Positions 36,117-44,889 of a stretch of 64,000 bases of DNA are shown here, piece by piece. The first letter of the stretch is position 1. Each line of letters starts with the position of its first letter. Made by a program: the position numbers and the translations under genes. The stretch lies in assembly GCA_030065615.1 (NCBI GenBank), contig JASJDR010000018.1, forward strand, positions 1-64,000, given 5' to 3'. Source of the stretch: Xenococcus sp. MO_188.B8. GTDB taxonomy: Bacteria; Cyanobacteriota; Cyanobacteriia; Cyanobacteriales; Xenococcaceae. Under the pieces are notes generated by a model, which was given only the letters and a program-made list of their open reading frames with translations, was not told the origin of the DNA and ran no database searches.

Positions 36117-36282
36117 CCTATCCCGGCACGCTTACGCCGATATGCGCTTGCGCTTGCGCTTGCGGAGCTCTACCCGAAGGGTCTGCTCTACCCGCAGGGG
36201 CAGCTCTACCCGAAGGGGCAGCGGTATCCTTATGCGGAGCGGTACCCTTTAGGGTTAGGACGCGGAGTTTGTCCACAGGGGA
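36117..36282. repeat. CGCTTGCG/TACCCGAAGG repeat block
   Basis: Tandem CGCTTGCG words followed by three copies of CTCTACCCGMAGGG separated by short spacers, then GCGGTATCCTTATGCGGAGCGG. Related blocks occur at 4290-4370, 18320-18360 and 57971-58060. The words are partly self-complementary, which suggests hairpins. Confidence 0.7.
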
Positions 36283-36365
36283 AAAAGGGGGCTTTGATTG
36301 ATTAATTAGTTAACGTTAGTTCGACGAAGTAGATAATGATTAGAGCGCTCGTCAATGTTCAATGT

Positions 36366-36782
36366 TCAATACTTACTGTCAAGTCTTGCTTTAATTTTGT
36401 TGAGATAAGATTGATTGTCTATGGGAGACCGAGGTAGGGGTAAATCGATATTAGGCCATAGAGGAACGTCAATACAAGGACATCCAGGAGATTGTATACC
36501 CAGATCTAGTTGCGGAATCGGCATTTGACACTTAACACAGGATACAATATCCCAAGCGGGGGAAAGTAAAACATCGATGGTGGGTTCAACTCCTTCTAAG
36601 TAACAATTCTTTCCTTCCAGCGCTAGCAATTTTTGCCAACAATCTTCAAATTCTGGCGAATATTGATTGTTAATGACTACTGTTTCTAGACATATCACTT
36701 CTTTGCCATTATCAATAACTAATTTCTTGCCTAATTGAAACCAACAGGCAAGATATTGTTTTACTTTCTTGGTCGATGCCAT
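36366..36782 (-). CDS. Conserved cysteine-containing protein, unknown
   Basis: A 138-residue soluble protein I do not recognise beyond its cyanobacterial style. It has five or more cysteines, among them CVKCQMP and GCPCIDVP in its C-terminal part, which could form a metal site. The middle has the acidic EGKNCYLEGVEPTIDVLL pattern. It starts at an ATG with a short basic N-terminus (MASTKKVKQ) and has no signal peptide or membrane segment. It lies beside a repeat block, and no neighbour hints at its function. Confidence 0.6.
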   Translation of the reverse strand: MASTKKVKQYLACWFQLGKKLVIDNGKEVICLETVVINNQYSPEFEDCWQKLLALEGKNCYLEGVEPTIDVLLSPAWDIVSCVKCQMPIPQLDLGIQSPGCPCIDVPLWPNIDLPLPRSPIDNQSYLNKIKARLDSKY

Positions 36783-36875
36783 TTACGTAACCCCAAGAGA
36801 CAAAATCAAGGACAAGGAATCTCTAGCTGATAATCAGATTATTTTATATCTTCTCAATATGGAATATATTTGCTC

Positions 36876-36933
36876 GCTGAGCCAATTTTGTTCCTTCTAA
36901 TAATGCTGAGCCAATTTTGTTCCTTCTAATAAT
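36876..36933 (+). repeat. 29-bp tandem duplication
   Basis: The 29-bp unit starting GCTGAGCCAATTTTG occurs twice back to back (36876-36904, 36905-36933) without a mismatch, so it is recent. Confidence 0.9.
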
Positions 36934-37262
36934 AATGTTACATCAGGGCGACCGCCCACATCGCTTAATAGATATACAATAAATCTATAAAATATCTTAA
37001 AATATTAGAGATTCAAGGTTATTTAGTCTTGAATAGGATATTTAGCGGTTCTATCAGGTACATCGTTTTGATTCAACCAAGATCAGTGGTTCGTGACATC
37101 AACAAAGCGAATTCGATTCTAAAACAAAAATACAACTAGCTTTAGGTGATTTCTAACAAAGAACATACCATTGACGCTTGCGTAGCTCCGGGATGGGGGC
37201 TAAAGAGTGATTGATGAATTCGTATCACTAGTTAATCCTGTCTCTTGGTGCGCGTTGCGACT

Positions 37263-37288
37263 TAGGGGCGCATCGCGATGCGCCCCTA
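37263..37288. repeat. 26-bp perfect palindrome
   Basis: TAGGGGCGCATCG and its exact reverse complement meet without a loop. This is the widespread TAGGGGCG...CGCCCCTA intergenic palindrome known from many bacteria, cyanobacteria included. Confidence 0.9.
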
Positions 37289-37511
37289 CAGATGAATAAT
37301 AAATCTGATCAAAACCTGGTAAAAATATTTCTGGAAATAACCTTAGTTGCTGCATATCTACCGAAACTTGCTGTCTCAAGAAAAGATTGCCAGCTTAGGC
37401 ATTGAAAAAAAGCGATTAAAAGCTAGTTGAAATTATCGTTATTGTTATCTGGAAACTGTACTCAGTTGACTTAATATTGTTCCTCCCTACATGTTGAAAG
37501 ACCTGTAATAT

Positions 37512-37569
37512 TGACCGGGGAACACCGGTCACGCCAGGCACCGCCGTAAAAAGACGGTGTAACGGTGAC
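37512..37569 (-). repeat. Minimal 54-bp GTCA-flanked element
   Basis: TGAC at 37512-37515 and TGAC at 37566-37569 bound a 54-bp insert with the same ends (CGGGGAACACC, GGTGTAACGG) as the 105-bp copies but without the inner module. The centre is just CACCG-CCGTAAAAAGA-CGGTG. The length difference from the full copies is 51 bp. Confidence 0.88.
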
Positions 37570-37946
37570 CTGTTTGAACTACTGATGAAATAGCTGAATG
37601 ACTCAAGATTTGTTATAATCTGGGTTTCAAGCCAGCTAATTAGTTGATTACTGATAAGCTGGTGGTTCACAGTTCGTGGGACTTAATAGGTATTAGTATA
37701 GACAGCTAATACCTTTTTCTTGTTCTATTTTTTTCATCTCTAGCCCTAGGATAAAAAATTTTTCGATTAATGCCCTCCGTCAAATGACGTAACTTATTTA
37801 CGCTTATTTATCTATTAGGAAAGAGATGGGAGAGACGGAAAGATAAATAATTTTCACTAATGATTTGGCCTATTGCCTTGAAGAAGAATATGTTCTCTTA
37901 AATGAACTAGGATAAATATGTAGACTGATTGACGATTTTCGATTAC

Positions 37947-38930
37947 ATGCAATTTATTGATTTAGCAGAAATAGAGGTAGTAGCAGGGAAAGGTGGAGAT
38001 GGTATGGTAGCCTTTCGCCGGGAAAAATACGTCCCCGCAGGTGGTCCGGCTGGCGGAAATGGAGGACGTGGTGGTTCAGTGATTGTCGTTGCGACAGAAA
38101 GGTTGCAAACTTTATTAGATTTTAAATATGCTCGGACCTTTAAAGCTGAAGATGGCAAAAAAGGTGGTTCGAGTAATTGTACTGGAGCGTCAGGAAGCGA
38201 TCGCATAATTGAAGTTCCTTGCGGTACTATGATTTATGATGCGGATACTGGTGAATTAATCGGTGATTTGGTAGTTGCCGAACAAGCTCTCTGTGTTGCC
38301 CAAGGAGGTAAAGGAGGTTTAGGAAATAAGTATTTTCTCAGTAATCGCAATCGCGCTCCTGAACATGCTTTGCCAGGATTAGCAGGAGAACAAAGACGCT
38401 TACGTTTAGAGCTAAAACTAATTGCCGAGGTGGGGATTATTGGTCTACCTAATGCGGGCAAATCGACTCTAATCTCTGCTTTATCCTCTGCCAAACCGAA
38501 GATTGCTAATTATCCTTTTACTACCTTGGTACCTAATTTGGGGGTAGTAAAGAAGCCATCGGGAGATGGTACGGTATTTGCTGATATTCCAGGGTTAATT
38601 TCTGGGGCGGCAGCGGGAATTGGTTTAGGTCACGATTTTTTACGGCATATCGAACGAACTCGGTTATTACTCCATTTAATAGATGTTACTGCTGCAGATC
38701 CCATTGCCGATTATCAGACAATTCAAGAAGAATTAGAAGCTTATGGTCATGGATTATCAGAACGAACTCAGATTATTGCTTTTAATAAAATCGATTCTGC
38801 AGATCAAGAAAGTTTAGCATACGCGATCGCCGAATTAAAAACTATCACTTCTGTCCCTACGTTCACTATTTCAGCCATAACTCGTGAAGGATTAAATCCA
38901 TTACTACAAGAAATTTGGCAACATCTATAA
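37947..38930 (+). CDS. obg: Obg family GTPase
   Basis: A 327-residue Obg/CgtA GTPase, started at the ATG at 37947 (MQFIDLAEIEVVAGKGGDG); the frame continues 6 codons upstream to a TTG. The Gly-rich Obg fold fills residues 1-158 (GGPAGGNGGRGGSVIVV). The G domain shows GLPNAGKST (G1), FTTLVPNLG (G2), FADIPGLISGA (G3) and AFNKIDS (G4). It binds ribosomes and acts in 50S assembly and stress control. The optional C-terminal OCT domain is absent, as usual in cyanobacteria. Confidence 0.95.
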   Translation: MQFIDLAEIEVVAGKGGDGMVAFRREKYVPAGGPAGGNGGRGGSVIVVATERLQTLLDFKYARTFKAEDGKKGGSSNCTGASGSDRIIEVPCGTMIYDADTGELIGDLVVAEQALCVAQGGKGGLGNKYFLSNRNRAPEHALPGLAGEQRRLRLELKLIAEVGIIGLPNAGKSTLISALSSAKPKIANYPFTTLVPNLGVVKKPSGDGTVFADIPGLISGAAAGIGLGHDFLRHIERTRLLLHLIDVTAADPIADYQTIQEELEAYGHGLSERTQIIAFNKIDSADQESLAYAIAELKTITSVPTFTISAITREGLNPLLQEIWQHL

Positions 38931-39138
38931 ATACTCGACTGTTGTGATTTGAGAGAGCGATCGCTATATGGCTACTGTGCTGGTGAAATACGATGACACT
39001 CTCTTATCATCATCTGTCATGAAAATCCCCTTTATGCCACAAAAGGGGAATAAGTAATTATGACAGCAATATTATATTCACTATCTAGAAAACTTCAATT
39101 TGTAATCTGACTCTTGCCTCACTAATTGCTTGGAGGAG

Positions 39139-39200
39139 CGCGATCAGGCGAAGCCTGGAACTGCTTGGTCTGCGAAAGCAGGCGCTGCGCGATCGCTTCT
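39139..39200. repeat. HIP1-associated palindromic repeat
   Basis: GCGCGATCAGGCGAAGCCTGG...AGGCGCTGCGCGATCGC (in parts) has partly complementary ends around small hairpins. Related copies lie at about 39535-39560, 39693-39730 and 60645-60702. Confidence 0.65.
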
Positions 39201-39450
39201 ATAAGTGAAAGTATGTAAAATTTATTTTTTAGAAACTCCTATCTGTTAAGAAATCAGTAACTAGAGTTAAGTAACTAACAAAAAATTAATAAAACACAAC
39301 TAATTCTTCATCTTAACTACATCAAAAAAATTGTAATATTACGTATATTAGATATATAGAAAAAAGATTTAATACTTAACTTAAAAAAACAAATTTATAA
39401 ATAACAATTTTTTTCTCATATTATATCTATATTGTGTGTGTTAGATTTCT

Positions 39451-39478
39451 AGACTTCTCTGTTTTTATAGAGAGGTCT
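39451..39478 (+). terminator. Orphan rho-independent terminator
   Basis: AGACTTCTCT and AGAGAGGTCT pair over a 8-base loop and are followed by TTTTGTTT on the plus strand. Obg ends more than 500 bases upstream, so it may end an unannotated small RNA. Confidence 0.6.
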
Positions 39479-39530
39479 TTTGTTTAACAGAAATTAATTG
39501 TAAATAAACTTATTATTTTTAAGTGCTGTA

Positions 39531-39818
39531 TTAGCGATCGCGCAGCGCCAGCCTTCGGCTGATAGTTTTTAATCTTTGTTCGAGGTCGGAAATTTTGCGG
39601 GAATGTTGATTGATTATCTTATTTTGTTCCCGTTCCTGTTCATCCATTTGATGTAATCGCAATCGCACTTCTTCAATTTATTCTACCTTAGATACGCGAT
39701 CGCGTAGCGCCTCGCTTTGCGAGATCGCGGTACATTCACTGTATAGCCCTTCCGATTGTAAGAAATCATCGAATCTTGAAGCTAAATCAAGTAAATCACC
39801 TGAAATTTCAGACAATCG
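39531..39818 (-). pseudogene. Coiled-coil protein fragment with repeat inserts
   Basis: On the minus strand one frame reads RLSEISGDLLDLASRFDDF, then LQSEGLYSEC, then a segment encoded by a HIP1 hairpin repeat (AISQSEALRDRVSKVE), a TAA stop, and EEVRLRLHQMDEQEREQNK, INQHSRKISDLEQRLKT. A stop also lies directly upstream of the first codon. Two GCGATCGC-type hairpins lie inside, the second replacing the C-terminus. It looks like a decayed helical protein gene of unknown family that collected repeats. Confidence 0.6.
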
Positions 39819-39940
39819 CTATCCTCATTCTTAACTAGTCAATAAAATCAAATCTAAAGATTTAATTTTATTTATTCGGAAACTTTACGATCTGGATAAT
39901 ATATGTAAGAAATAATATTTCTTTGGTTGGAAAAAGTATT

Positions 39941-41209
39941 ATGCCTATTGGTAAGGATTTAATTGGTTATTGGCGGATGAATGGAGATGGCGACGAAATT
40001 GTCGATAGCTCTGGTAATGGGAATAATGGTGTACTAATCAATGGTACTAGAGGTGAGGGAATACCTACTGCAGGGGAGCCAAGCACTGGAAAAGCCATCA
40101 GTTTGACGGGAGTTGATGACTCCCATGGCAGTATCCCAGTATCAGAGAGCTTGAATAGTTACACAGATCAGTTTACGGTTTCTGCTTGGGTGTTCCCTAC
40201 AGTTCCTCCAGATGATTTTAACCCCGTTGTTTCCAGACAGACTCTCGATGTAGCACATCCAGATCAATTCTTTCTCGGTTTTGGTCCCCAAGATGGCATC
40301 CAGTATAAGTGGCATCTGTCAACCGATACTGGGATGTTAGGCGATATTTATGCTGGCACAGCAGAGTTTGATCGTTGGATACATCTAGCCGGAACCTATG
40401 ATGGGGAAATAATGAGGCTTTACGTTGATGGAGTTGAAATTGGCAATCAAGCTATCAGTGGCAATATTCCTCTAGATGATAATCCAGTTACCTTTGGTGC
40501 AGAAGAAAACGGCGACATTCCTCTAGATGTGCTTGGAGAGCTTGAGGGCTTAATTGATGAGGTTCGCATGTATAATCGTGCCCTGGATGCGGGCGAAATT
40601 CAGGAGATTTATAGTCTTGCTTCGGAGGCTTTAGTCCCCACTGGAGTCGAACCCAACAATACTATCGTCTCAGATCTAGATGGCGCTCAAGAAGTTGCTC
40701 CTGGCGATCCTGATGCCAAAGGTAAATCTGTTCTAACTCTTAATGATTTAGGTGATAGTCTCGAATATAGTCTGACAGTTTCAGGACTAGATTTTGGTGC
40801 CAATGGTTTAATAGAAAGCGGCGCACAAACAGAAGATACGAGTGATGATGTTACTCGTATCCATATCCATAACGCACCTAGAGGGGTAAATGGAGATATT
40901 GTCTTTTCAGTATTTGATGTTGTTATCCCAGAACTGGGAAATGCACTCAATATTCCAGGAAATCAAGATGAAGACTTGACAGCTACTTTGAACCAGGATG
41001 GCTCTGTGACTCTAAAAGGTATTTGGGAAGAGACAGACCTGGCAAACACTGCTTTAAGTGAATTTGTTGACGATATTCGCAATGCGGCTGTAGGGGAAGA
41101 TCTAAATCTTTACTGGAACGTTCACACTAACGAATATCCTGAAGGTGCAATTCGTGGGCAACTTATGGCTGGAGAACCGGATTTAACGACAACTTATGTC
41201 GAAATCTGA
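39941..41209 (+). CDS. LamG and CHRD domain surface protein
   Basis: A 422-residue protein started at the ATG at 39941 (MPIGKDLIGYWRMNG). Residues about 5-225 form a concanavalin-like LamG domain (LTGVDDSHGSIPVSESL, FTVSAWVFPTVPP, GLIDEVRMYNRALDAGEI). Residues about 240-410 form a CHRD domain (DLDGAQEVAPGDPDAKG, IHIHNAPRGVNGDIVFSVFD, LYWNVHTNEYPEGAIRGQL). No signal peptide is visible, so type I export or another route would be needed. A binding role on the cell surface is inferred from the domains. Confidence 0.85.
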   Translation: MPIGKDLIGYWRMNGDGDEIVDSSGNGNNGVLINGTRGEGIPTAGEPSTGKAISLTGVDDSHGSIPVSESLNSYTDQFTVSAWVFPTVPPDDFNPVVSRQTLDVAHPDQFFLGFGPQDGIQYKWHLSTDTGMLGDIYAGTAEFDRWIHLAGTYDGEIMRLYVDGVEIGNQAISGNIPLDDNPVTFGAEENGDIPLDVLGELEGLIDEVRMYNRALDAGEIQEIYSLASEALVPTGVEPNNTIVSDLDGAQEVAPGDPDAKGKSVLTLNDLGDSLEYSLTVSGLDFGANGLIESGAQTEDTSDDVTRIHIHNAPRGVNGDIVFSVFDVVIPELGNALNIPGNQDEDLTATLNQDGSVTLKGIWEETDLANTALSEFVDDIRNAAVGEDLNLYWNVHTNEYPEGAIRGQLMAGEPDLTTTYVEI

Positions 41210-41310
41210 TAAGCTTAGACGCATCTAAATTGCATCTTTGATTAATACTTTAAAACCTCTTTCTCCCCGCTGCTCTCATGTAGCCTAACAAAAAAGTTAA
41301 ATGCTAAATA

Positions 41311-41460
41311 GCTCACTTGTCAGTTGAGTAAAGCTGAAGGCTGAGTCGGTGAAATCCCGATGACGATTTCACTCTCTCCCTATGGGCGAATGTGTCAGCC
41401 TTCTAATCGAAGAGAATAAGCATCACGACTAAGCCAAGAAATTATTTCTTGGCTAATTTT
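41311..41460 (+). ncRNA. Candidate structured RNA ending in a terminator
   Basis: GAAGGCTGA (41336-41344) pairs with TCAGCCTTC (41395-41403), enclosing the hairpin GTGAAATC (41349-41356)/GATTTCAC (41365-41372) and TCCCTATGGG. About 30 bases later an 11-bp stem AGCCAAGAAAT/ATTTCTTGGCT (41432-41454) followed by AATTTTATT looks like a terminator. This could be a small RNA or a decayed riboswitch: GTCGGTGAAATCCCGA recalls the cobalamin class, but the required core is not there. It could also be a mobile-element end. Confidence 0.4.
41432..41454 (+). terminator. Terminator-like hairpin
   Basis: AGCCAAGAAAT pairs exactly with ATTTCTTGGCT around one base, followed by AATTTTATT. Confidence 0.6.
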
Positions 41461-41731
41461 ATTGATTCACGAAGTTAGAGGAAGCCAAGGGGCTGATTCC
41501 GCCGTGCGACGGCGGAACTTGTACGCACCGCTTTTACGGCGAGGTCTCTCTGACTCACATGTTGCGATTTGCTAGAGCTATTTTCCCATCAGGCATTTAG
41601 TATGGTTCAATAAACTCAAAGGTTATTGATCTTTGTCAATGAGTAGACAAATAAATTTGTCTATTTTTTAACTATAGTGACCCATCTTGCTCTCCCGATA
41701 ATTCCTATTTCCTACTCTTCAATTGTTTAAC

Positions 41732-42805
41732 ATGAATCAAGCTCGTAAATTACTTTTGATGTCGACTCCAGTTGGTGCGTTAGGTACAGGACAAGGAGGA
41801 GGGGTCGAATTAACAGTACAAAATATTGCTCAAGAATTACAACAACGAGGGCATCAATTAGAAGTTGTGGCGCCATTAGGTTCTTGTTTAAAAGATGTTC
41901 GGGTTAAAGAAATTGCAGGGAATTTCCAAGTCGCGGTGCAAACTCAATCCAAAGATGTGCCAATTACTATCCCGCGAAACTCTACTTTGGGTAATATGTG
42001 GCAATATGCTCGTCAAGTACAAACTCAATATGATTTGCTGGTAAATTTCGCCTTTGACTGGCTACCTTTTTATCTGACCCCTTTTTTCGCCACACCGATC
42101 GCACATTTTATCAGTATGGGTTCGATGACTCATGCCTTAGATGAAATTATGGAGTGGACGGCAAAACTTCATCCCGATCGCATTGGGGTTTATACTAAAT
42201 CTCAAGCCGAGACTTTTGCCTTTGCCGAAAGCTGCGAAATTCTCAGTAGCGCGATCGATTTATCTCTTTATAATTTTTGTGCTACTCCTGGCAAGAGTAT
42301 CGCTTGGTTAGGAAGAATTGCCCCAGAAAAAGCCTTAGAAGATGCTGTTGCCGCAGCTAATATAACGAAAGTTCCTCTCAAGATTTACGGCAAAATTCAA
42401 GATCGAGAATATTGGCAGCAAATTCAACAGGATTTCCCCACCGCACCGATCGAATATATGGGTTTTCTTAATACAGAATCCTTGCAACAGGAATTGGGAC
42501 AAGCCCGTGCTTTACTGATGACCCCCCGTTGGATTGAAGCCTTTGGTAATGTTGCGATCGAAGCTTTAGCCTGTGGGGTGCCAGTAATCGCCTATCGCAG
42601 AGGAGGTCCTTCAGAAATTGTCAGAGATGGCATAACGGGTTTTCTCGTTGAACCAGACAGCATTCCTGGATTAGTCACAGCTATTGAAAGTATTGATAGT
42701 CTGAGTCGTATAGCTTGTCGTCAACAAGCAGAAACCGAATATTCTCTCCCTGCTTTAGGCGATCGCTTTGAGGTCTGGTTTGATAAAATTCTGACAGCTC
42801 ATTAA
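41732..42805 (+). CDS. Family 4 glycosyltransferase (BGluT-like)
   Basis: A 357-residue GT-B glycosyltransferase, started at the ATG at 41732. The N-terminal donor-type loop (LLMSTPVGALGTGQGGGVEL) and RGHQLEVVAPLGS resemble cyanobacterial UDP-glucose:tetrahydrobiopterin glucosyltransferases. The C-terminal GT1 domain has AWLGRIAPEKALEDA, MTPRWIEAFGNVAIEALAC and GVPVIAYRRGGPSEIV with the E-x7-E nucleotide-sugar site. The pteridine acceptor is suggested by the N-terminal match, not proved. Confidence 0.82.
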   Translation: MNQARKLLLMSTPVGALGTGQGGGVELTVQNIAQELQQRGHQLEVVAPLGSCLKDVRVKEIAGNFQVAVQTQSKDVPITIPRNSTLGNMWQYARQVQTQYDLLVNFAFDWLPFYLTPFFATPIAHFISMGSMTHALDEIMEWTAKLHPDRIGVYTKSQAETFAFAESCEILSSAIDLSLYNFCATPGKSIAWLGRIAPEKALEDAVAAANITKVPLKIYGKIQDREYWQQIQQDFPTAPIEYMGFLNTESLQQELGQARALLMTPRWIEAFGNVAIEALACGVPVIAYRRGGPSEIVRDGITGFLVEPDSIPGLVTAIESIDSLSRIACRQQAETEYSLPALGDRFEVWFDKILTAH

Positions 42806-42891
42806 GTTCATTAATTACTTAATTCCTCACAATTTCTTTAAAGTTATTTTGTATTTTAGAATTGAGGGAGAGTTATCGAAAGAGGTGCGTC

Positions 42892-43113
42892 ATGGTTGCT
42901 ACCGTTGATTATTCTATTGATCAAATCAGACAAGAAGCTCGCTATTTAGTAGAAAGAGGCATTATTGATCGCCAAAATACAATCTGTATCCTTTGTGAAT
43001 TTATTCCTCCAAGAGAATGGATTTGTGTTGAATGCGAGTTAGAAAAAAACGATTATTTGCTAAGGGATCATATCAGCGATCTTTTAGCTAAAGATGAGTG
43101 GCAAGAAGATTAA
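42892..43113 (+). CDS. DUF4327 small protein
   Basis: A 73-residue cyanobacterial protein started at the ATG at 42892 (the frame extends 10 codons upstream). The motifs YSIDQIRQEARYLVERG, ICILCEFIPPREWICVECE and DHISDLLAKDEW match DUF4327. Three cysteines (LCEF, ICVEC) may bind metal. Function unknown. Confidence 0.9.
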   Translation: MVATVDYSIDQIRQEARYLVERGIIDRQNTICILCEFIPPREWICVECELEKNDYLLRDHISDLLAKDEWQED

Positions 43114-43206
43114 TTTTTGAGTGATTAGCTCAATTTTGAAGAAATAGAAATAAGAGAAATAAGGGAGACCAGGAAGATGAGGGCGAGCCCCCTTCTATCT
43201 TCCCTA

Positions 43207-44400
43207 TTACTTCTTCAAAGCAAAGATTTTTTCAATAGCATCAGCAACAACTTTATCAGGGGTTGAGGCTCCAGAAGTAACTCCCACAGTAATTTTCCCT
43301 TGAGGCAACCAATGTTCTTGGATTTCAATATCTTTTCCTAAAGGTTTATGTTCAATTGTATTATCCGATTTAATGCGATCGCTGCTGTCGATGTGATAGG
43401 ATACAAAATTATTAGCGATCGCGATTTCTTGTAAATGGGTGGTGTTAGAAGAGTTGAAACCACCAATTACCAACATCAAAGACAGATCTTCTGCGACTAG
43501 ATCGAACATCGCATCCTGTCTTTCTTGAGTCGCATCGCAAATGGTATTAAAGCTCATAAAATGGTTATTAAATTCAACAGGGCCATATTTTTTGAGCATG
43601 GTTTGTTCAAATAATTTACCAATCTGCTCCGTTTCACTTTTGAGCATGGTAGTCTGATTAGCAATTCCTACCCTTTCTAAATCCCGATCTGGATCGAATC
43701 CGATTGAATGCGCCTGGGCAAACTTAGCTAAAAACTCGGTTTTATTTCCACCATGAAGAATATAGTCAGCCACATATTGGGCTTGTTCAAGATTCAAGAC
43801 TACTAGATAGGTACCGGCAAAAGAGCTAGTGGCAACCGTCTCCTCATGTTTATATTTTCCGTGAATAATTGAGGTATAGTCGCGTTTTTTGTGCTTTTCA
43901 ACTGAATTCCAAACTTTAGATACCCAGGGGCAAGTAGTATCGACAATCGTACAACCTTTATCATTAAGGAGTTGCATCTCGGTTACACTGGCACCAAAAG
44001 CTGGCAAGATCACTACTTCTCCAGAATTAACCACTGAAAAATCTTTAACCCCATCGATTACCGGAATAAATCCCACATTCATTTCTTGAAGACGTTGATT
44101 CACAGAAGGATTATGAATAATCTCGTTAGTAATCCAAATAGTTTCTGTTGGAAAATGCTGACGGGTTTCATAAGCCATTGCAACGGCTCTTTCGACTCCC
44201 CAGCAAAAACCAAAAGCTTGGGCTAAACGGATTGTGACATCTCCCCGTTGTAAAGTGTAATTATTGTCGCGGATGGTTTGAATTAGATTGCTTTGATATT
44301 CAGTATTCAGGACTCCTGCAACTTCTACTTCATGACCAAAACCTTTGCGGTGGTAATTGTCTGATTGATTTAAGGAACGTTTAAAAGCTTTGGTATCCAT
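43207..44400 (-). CDS. ispH: 4-hydroxy-3-methylbut-2-enyl diphosphate reductase
   Basis: A 397-residue IspH, the last enzyme of the MEP isoprenoid pathway. It reduces HMBPP to IPP and DMAPP with electrons from a ferredoxin system. The three cluster cysteines are present: Cys66 in [11 protein letters not shown], Cys157 in [11 protein letters not shown] and Cys288 in [12 protein letters not shown]. His and Thr of the active site are seen in [11 protein letters not shown] and [10 protein letters not shown]. The N-terminal extension (about 50 residues) and extra length are typical of the cyanobacteria/plant type, longer than the approximately 316 residues of E. coli. Confidence 0.96.
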   Translation of the reverse strand: MDTKAFKRSLNQSDNYHRKGFGHEVEVAGVLNTEYQSNLIQTIRDNNYTLQRGDVTIRLAQAFGFCWGVERAVAMAYETRQHFPTETIWITNEIIHNPSVNQRLQEMNVGFIPVIDGVKDFSVVNSGEVVILPAFGASVTEMQLLNDKGCTIVDTTCPWVSKVWNSVEKHKKRDYTSIIHGKYKHEETVATSSFAGTYLVVLNLEQAQYVADYILHGGNKTEFLAKFAQAHSIGFDPDRDLERVGIANQTTMLKSETEQIGKLFEQTMLKKYGPVEFNNHFMSFNTICDATQERQDAMFDLVAEDLSLMLVIGGFNSSNTTHLQEIAIANNFVSYHIDSSDRIKSDNTIEHKPLGKDIEIQEHWLPQGKITVGVTSGASTPDKVVADAIEKIFALKK

Positions 44401-44889
44401 TGATAATTAATAGTTAATAATTAATAACCTGTAATTATTTTACAGCAGAGGACAGCCCACTCGCTTCAGCCGTGGGAGTAGGTCAACATCACTCGTCAAT
44501 ACTGCGTATAAAAATAAGCAAATACAATCGTTAAACTGATGCTGACCCAAAAAGCTTAGAGCTTAAGGCCAATAGTTATAGTTTAAAAGTCAATTTCACT
44601 GAATTTAGGTAATTTTCCGCAATTAATTCTTGTGCAATTTACTGATGGCAATATAGAAAAATAGCTATTAAATAGATATGATTTGAATTCATATATTAAG
44701 CAACCATAAACTAGACCACAAACTAAAACTAGACTTACACAAGATATGAACTAGTTATATAATTCGATTATCAATTTATTAAGCGTTTATTTTTTTTGTG
44801 GAGTTTATTGTTCAGTATCTTGATATTTTTCAAATCACTTTCGCTAGTTGAAGAATTTTAAGTATTTAGTTGATTGTCATTGTCGTTTT
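44401..44889. other. Gene-free stretch upstream of the giant protein gene
   Basis: At 44451-44486 a hairpin CCCAC...GTGGG in CCCACTCGCTTCAGCC is followed by AGTAGGTCAAC, resembling the end hairpin of IS200/IS605-type elements. The rest is AT-rich and presumably holds the promoter of the giant gene, which I cannot place. Confidence 0.5.

Larger units (their letters stand above)
35608..36365. other. Gene-free repeat region
   Basis: Holds a 100-bp direct duplication (35666-35766 and 35830-36035), a 105-bp nested-hairpin element inside the second copy, and a second GC-rich repeat block at about 36117-36282. No gene is supported. Confidence 0.75.
36783..37946. other. Gene-free stretch with several repeats
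   Basis: Holds a 29-bp tandem duplication (36876-36933), a 26-bp perfect palindrome (37263-37288), a repeat fragment TGTCTCTTGGTGCGCGTT (about 37233) and the minimal 54-bp GTCA-flanked element (37512-37569). A minus-strand open frame at 37416-37670 reads through the element, and I do not trust it. Confidence 0.65.
38931..39940. other. Gene-poor stretch with pseudogene, hairpin repeats and a terminator
   Basis: After obg there is a HIP1-type hairpin repeat at 39139-39200, a very AT-rich part around 39290-39420, a terminator-like hairpin at 39451-39478 and a coiled-coil pseudogene at 39531-39818. No intact gene is seen. Confidence 0.6.
41210..41731. other. Intergenic stretch with structured-RNA candidate and a repeat
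   Basis: Holds the structured region 41311-41460 described separately and a hairpin repeat TTCCGCCGT-GCG-ACGGCGGAA followed by GCACCGCTTTTACGGCG at about 41498-41545. Confidence 0.55.

Noticed and set aside
37416-37670. 84-residue minus-strand frame
   Set aside because: Reads through the 54-bp element, and no homologous protein pattern is recognised; a remnant of a transposase start cannot be excluded.
41311-41400. Cobalamin riboswitch
   Set aside because: GTCGGTGAAATCCCGA resembles part of the class, but the essential core and a B12-related gene downstream are missing.
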